From Symbiodinium natans (Eukaryota; Sar; Dinophyceae; Suessiales; Symbiodiniaceae), in contig CAJNDS010002307.1 of assembly GCA_905221605.1 (NCBI GenBank), positions 434,130 through 498,129 on the forward strand: a stretch of 64,000 nucleotides of DNA, given 5' to 3'. The notes under the pieces were generated by a model, which had not been told where the DNA came from, ran no database searches, and saw nothing but the letters and a program-made list of their open reading frames with translations. Every line of letters begins with the position of its first letter. Position 1 is the first letter of the stretch. The position numbers were made by a program, and so were the translations under genes. This document shows positions 62,451-64,000 of this stretch, one piece after another.

Positions 62451-63240
62451 CCTAAACCCGATAAACCTTAAACCCTAAACCCCTTAACCCTAGACCCCAA
62501 ACCCGAAACCCCTTAACCCTAAACCCTGTGTGGCTCGGGCAGAGATGTTTACGGTCTGGTGGTATTTCGCCTCGCCAGAAACGTTTCAGCAAGCCAACCA
62601 CTCTATTGGAACCTCCACAACAAAATCACCCAAACCCTAACCCTAAACCCTAAACCCTAAACCCCAAACCCCAAACCCCAAACCCCAAACCCCAAACCGC
62701 TAAACCCTAAAAATCCGAAACCGGTGTCTTCGCTGGCCTGAAGCCTGCTCTATCAGCTGGATGTCTGGGGCCTGGACATGCATTATTTAGGGATTAGGGC
62801 TTAGGGTTGAGGGTTTAGGATTTAGGGTTTGGGTTTAGGGTTTAGGGCTTAGGGTTGAGGGTTTAGGATTTAGGGTTTAGGGCGTGGGGTTTAGGGTTTA
62901 GGGTTGAGGGTGTCGGGTTTAGGGTTTAGGGTTTAGAGTTTAGAGTTTAGGGTTTTGGGGACTGTAGGGCTTGTGTTTTTTTGGGGGGTCTAGGGGTTCG
63001 GGGCTTCAAATCTGGGGTTTGGGGGGTTTGAGGTTTGGGGCTCAGGGTTGGGAAGGGTTTCGTTTTTGAGGGGGGTAAGGGCTAAACTCAGAATGGTTTG
63101 GATTTGGGGTTGGGGCTTGAGAGGGTTTGGAGTTTGGGGGCTTTGGGGTTTGGGCCCTCCGACCCGTTTCCTAGGCGGGGGGAGCTTAGTGTCTAGCAAA
63201 GGGGCATCTTGAGGATCATGGTTGAAGTATTCGGTCATAT

Positions 63241-63376
63241 CTTAGTAGCCCAATAACCATATAATAAAAAAGAAATATAATCATGAAAATAATTATAATA
63301 ACAAGCAATCAGGGCACCCTTTTGGGGTTGGCTACTCTATAACCAACAAGAAGTGTGGGAAGAAGGGTACGGGGTG
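63241..63376. mobile_element. Family A element, copy 4
   Basis: cttagtagcccaataaccat at the left and core cacccttttggggttggcta; the right terminus is degenerate. AT-rich insertion at 63262-63305. Confidence 0.55.
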
Positions 63377-64000
63377 AGCTGAACTTAAGAAGCAACCCCC
63401 CGCCAAATGTTCTTTCAAGCGCCTTTCTCCCTCTCCGCTTGTCTACTTCTCCCACTCTCCCTGACTCTATGTCTCTTTACCTCTCTTGTTCATTTCTGGT
63501 TGCGGTTCTCTCTCTCTCTTTCTCTCTCTCTCTCGCTCTCGATTATGGTTTAGGGTGTATAGGGTGCTTGGTTGGTGTAGGGTGCAGTGTTTGGTGTTTA
63601 TTCTTTAGGGTCATTTTCTCTTAGTTTCTTCCTTGCAGGCCATAGTGCACCTGCGCTGCCAGGATGGCCCCTTGCGCTGAACCCTAAACTCCCTCATCCC
63701 CTCTCTTCGAAGAAACCCAGCCTTCTGATCTCAAAACATCACCTCCACCTTCTAAACCCCTAAAGGGCTACAGGGTCTCCAGAACTACAACTACCAAAAG
63801 GGCTCCACAGCCCAGGCGAGTCTTCAACGCCCCCCCTGTATGCCGGGTCAAACTGCACGAGTCGGGCTTGGGGGTTCGAGGTTTGAGGGTTGAGGCTTTT
63901 GGGTTTAGGGTTTTGGGTTTAGAGTTTGAGGGTTCCGGGTTTAGGGTGTGGGGGTTTCAGGTTTGAGGGCTTAAAGTTTGGCCTTTTGGCAGAGCCCATC

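Larger units (their letters stand above)
58172..64000. repeat. Interstitial telomere-type array belt 3
   Basis: Arrays in both orientations, for example 58270-58322, 58438-58520, 59715-60050, 60540-60605, 61300-61490 (mostly CCCTCAA), 61562-61643, 62155-62200, 62455-62525, 62635-62700, 62790-62955. A CCAA microsatellite lies at about 58250-58271. 62960-64000 is T/G-rich then C/T-rich (including a TC run at 63509-63540) with no recognised gene. Confidence 0.92.

Overview
The window looks like nuclear DNA of a dinoflagellate, probably Symbiodinium-like. Four things point that way: hundreds of TTTAGGG/CCCTAAA units spread through the interior of the sequence, genes lying on one strand only, introns with GC and even GA donors, and a large Ty1/copia retrotransposon of the kind seen in these genomes. 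Base composition swings from pure A+T satellite to long C or G runs. One 100-N assembly gap lies at 3949-4048.

Layout. 1-3948: minisatellites and copy 1 of a 2-kb segmental duplication. 4.05-13.5 kb: telomere-type arrays that carry, on the minus strand, the scattered tiny exons of an AlkB-like 2-oxoglutarate/Fe(II) dioxygenase gene. 14.0-15.7 kb: a minus-strand ankyrin-repeat gene with an N-terminal ubiquitin-like region and a C-terminal membrane segment, split by one 115-bp GC-AG intron. 15.8-27.1 kb: no gene recognised, but dispersed elements, satellites, copy 2 of the duplication, and 2.8 kb of ATTTAAATT satellite with embedded hairpin units. 27.3-39.3 kb: exons of a tubulin-tyrosine-ligase-like (TTLL) gene, minus strand. 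42.8-60.1 kb: exons of a thioredoxin-like gene, minus strand. Its third and fourth recognised exons are separated by a 10.4-kb plus-strand copia retrotransposon (47795-58171). 60.2-64 kb: more telomere-type arrays and possible upstream exons.

The central result is that most of the apparently unique spacers between TTTAGGG arrays in which I could find coding sense are exons of 25-75 bp. Joined in minus-strand order with consistent phase they give recognisable AlkB, TTLL and thioredoxin signatures. The telomere-type arrays and several families of short inverted-repeat elements are therefore intron content. One family forms the whole intron of the ankyrin gene, as expected of an introner-like element. 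Some telomere-type arrays interrupt or truncate copies of these families, so they arrived later.

The retrotransposon has 220-bp LTRs differing at 2 positions, a CCCTA target-site duplication inside a telomere-type array, and a primer site matching a tRNA-Met anticodon arm. Besides gag, protease, integrase, reverse transcriptase and RNase H it encodes a C5-methyltransferase-like domain and a TET/JBP-like 2OG-Fe(II) oxygenase domain. It is interrupted by a 417-bp TA-flanked inverted-repeat element and by three reading-frame shifts, so this copy looks defective. No rRNA, tRNA or CRISPR array was recognised. All family assignments come from reading motifs by eye; no database search was run.
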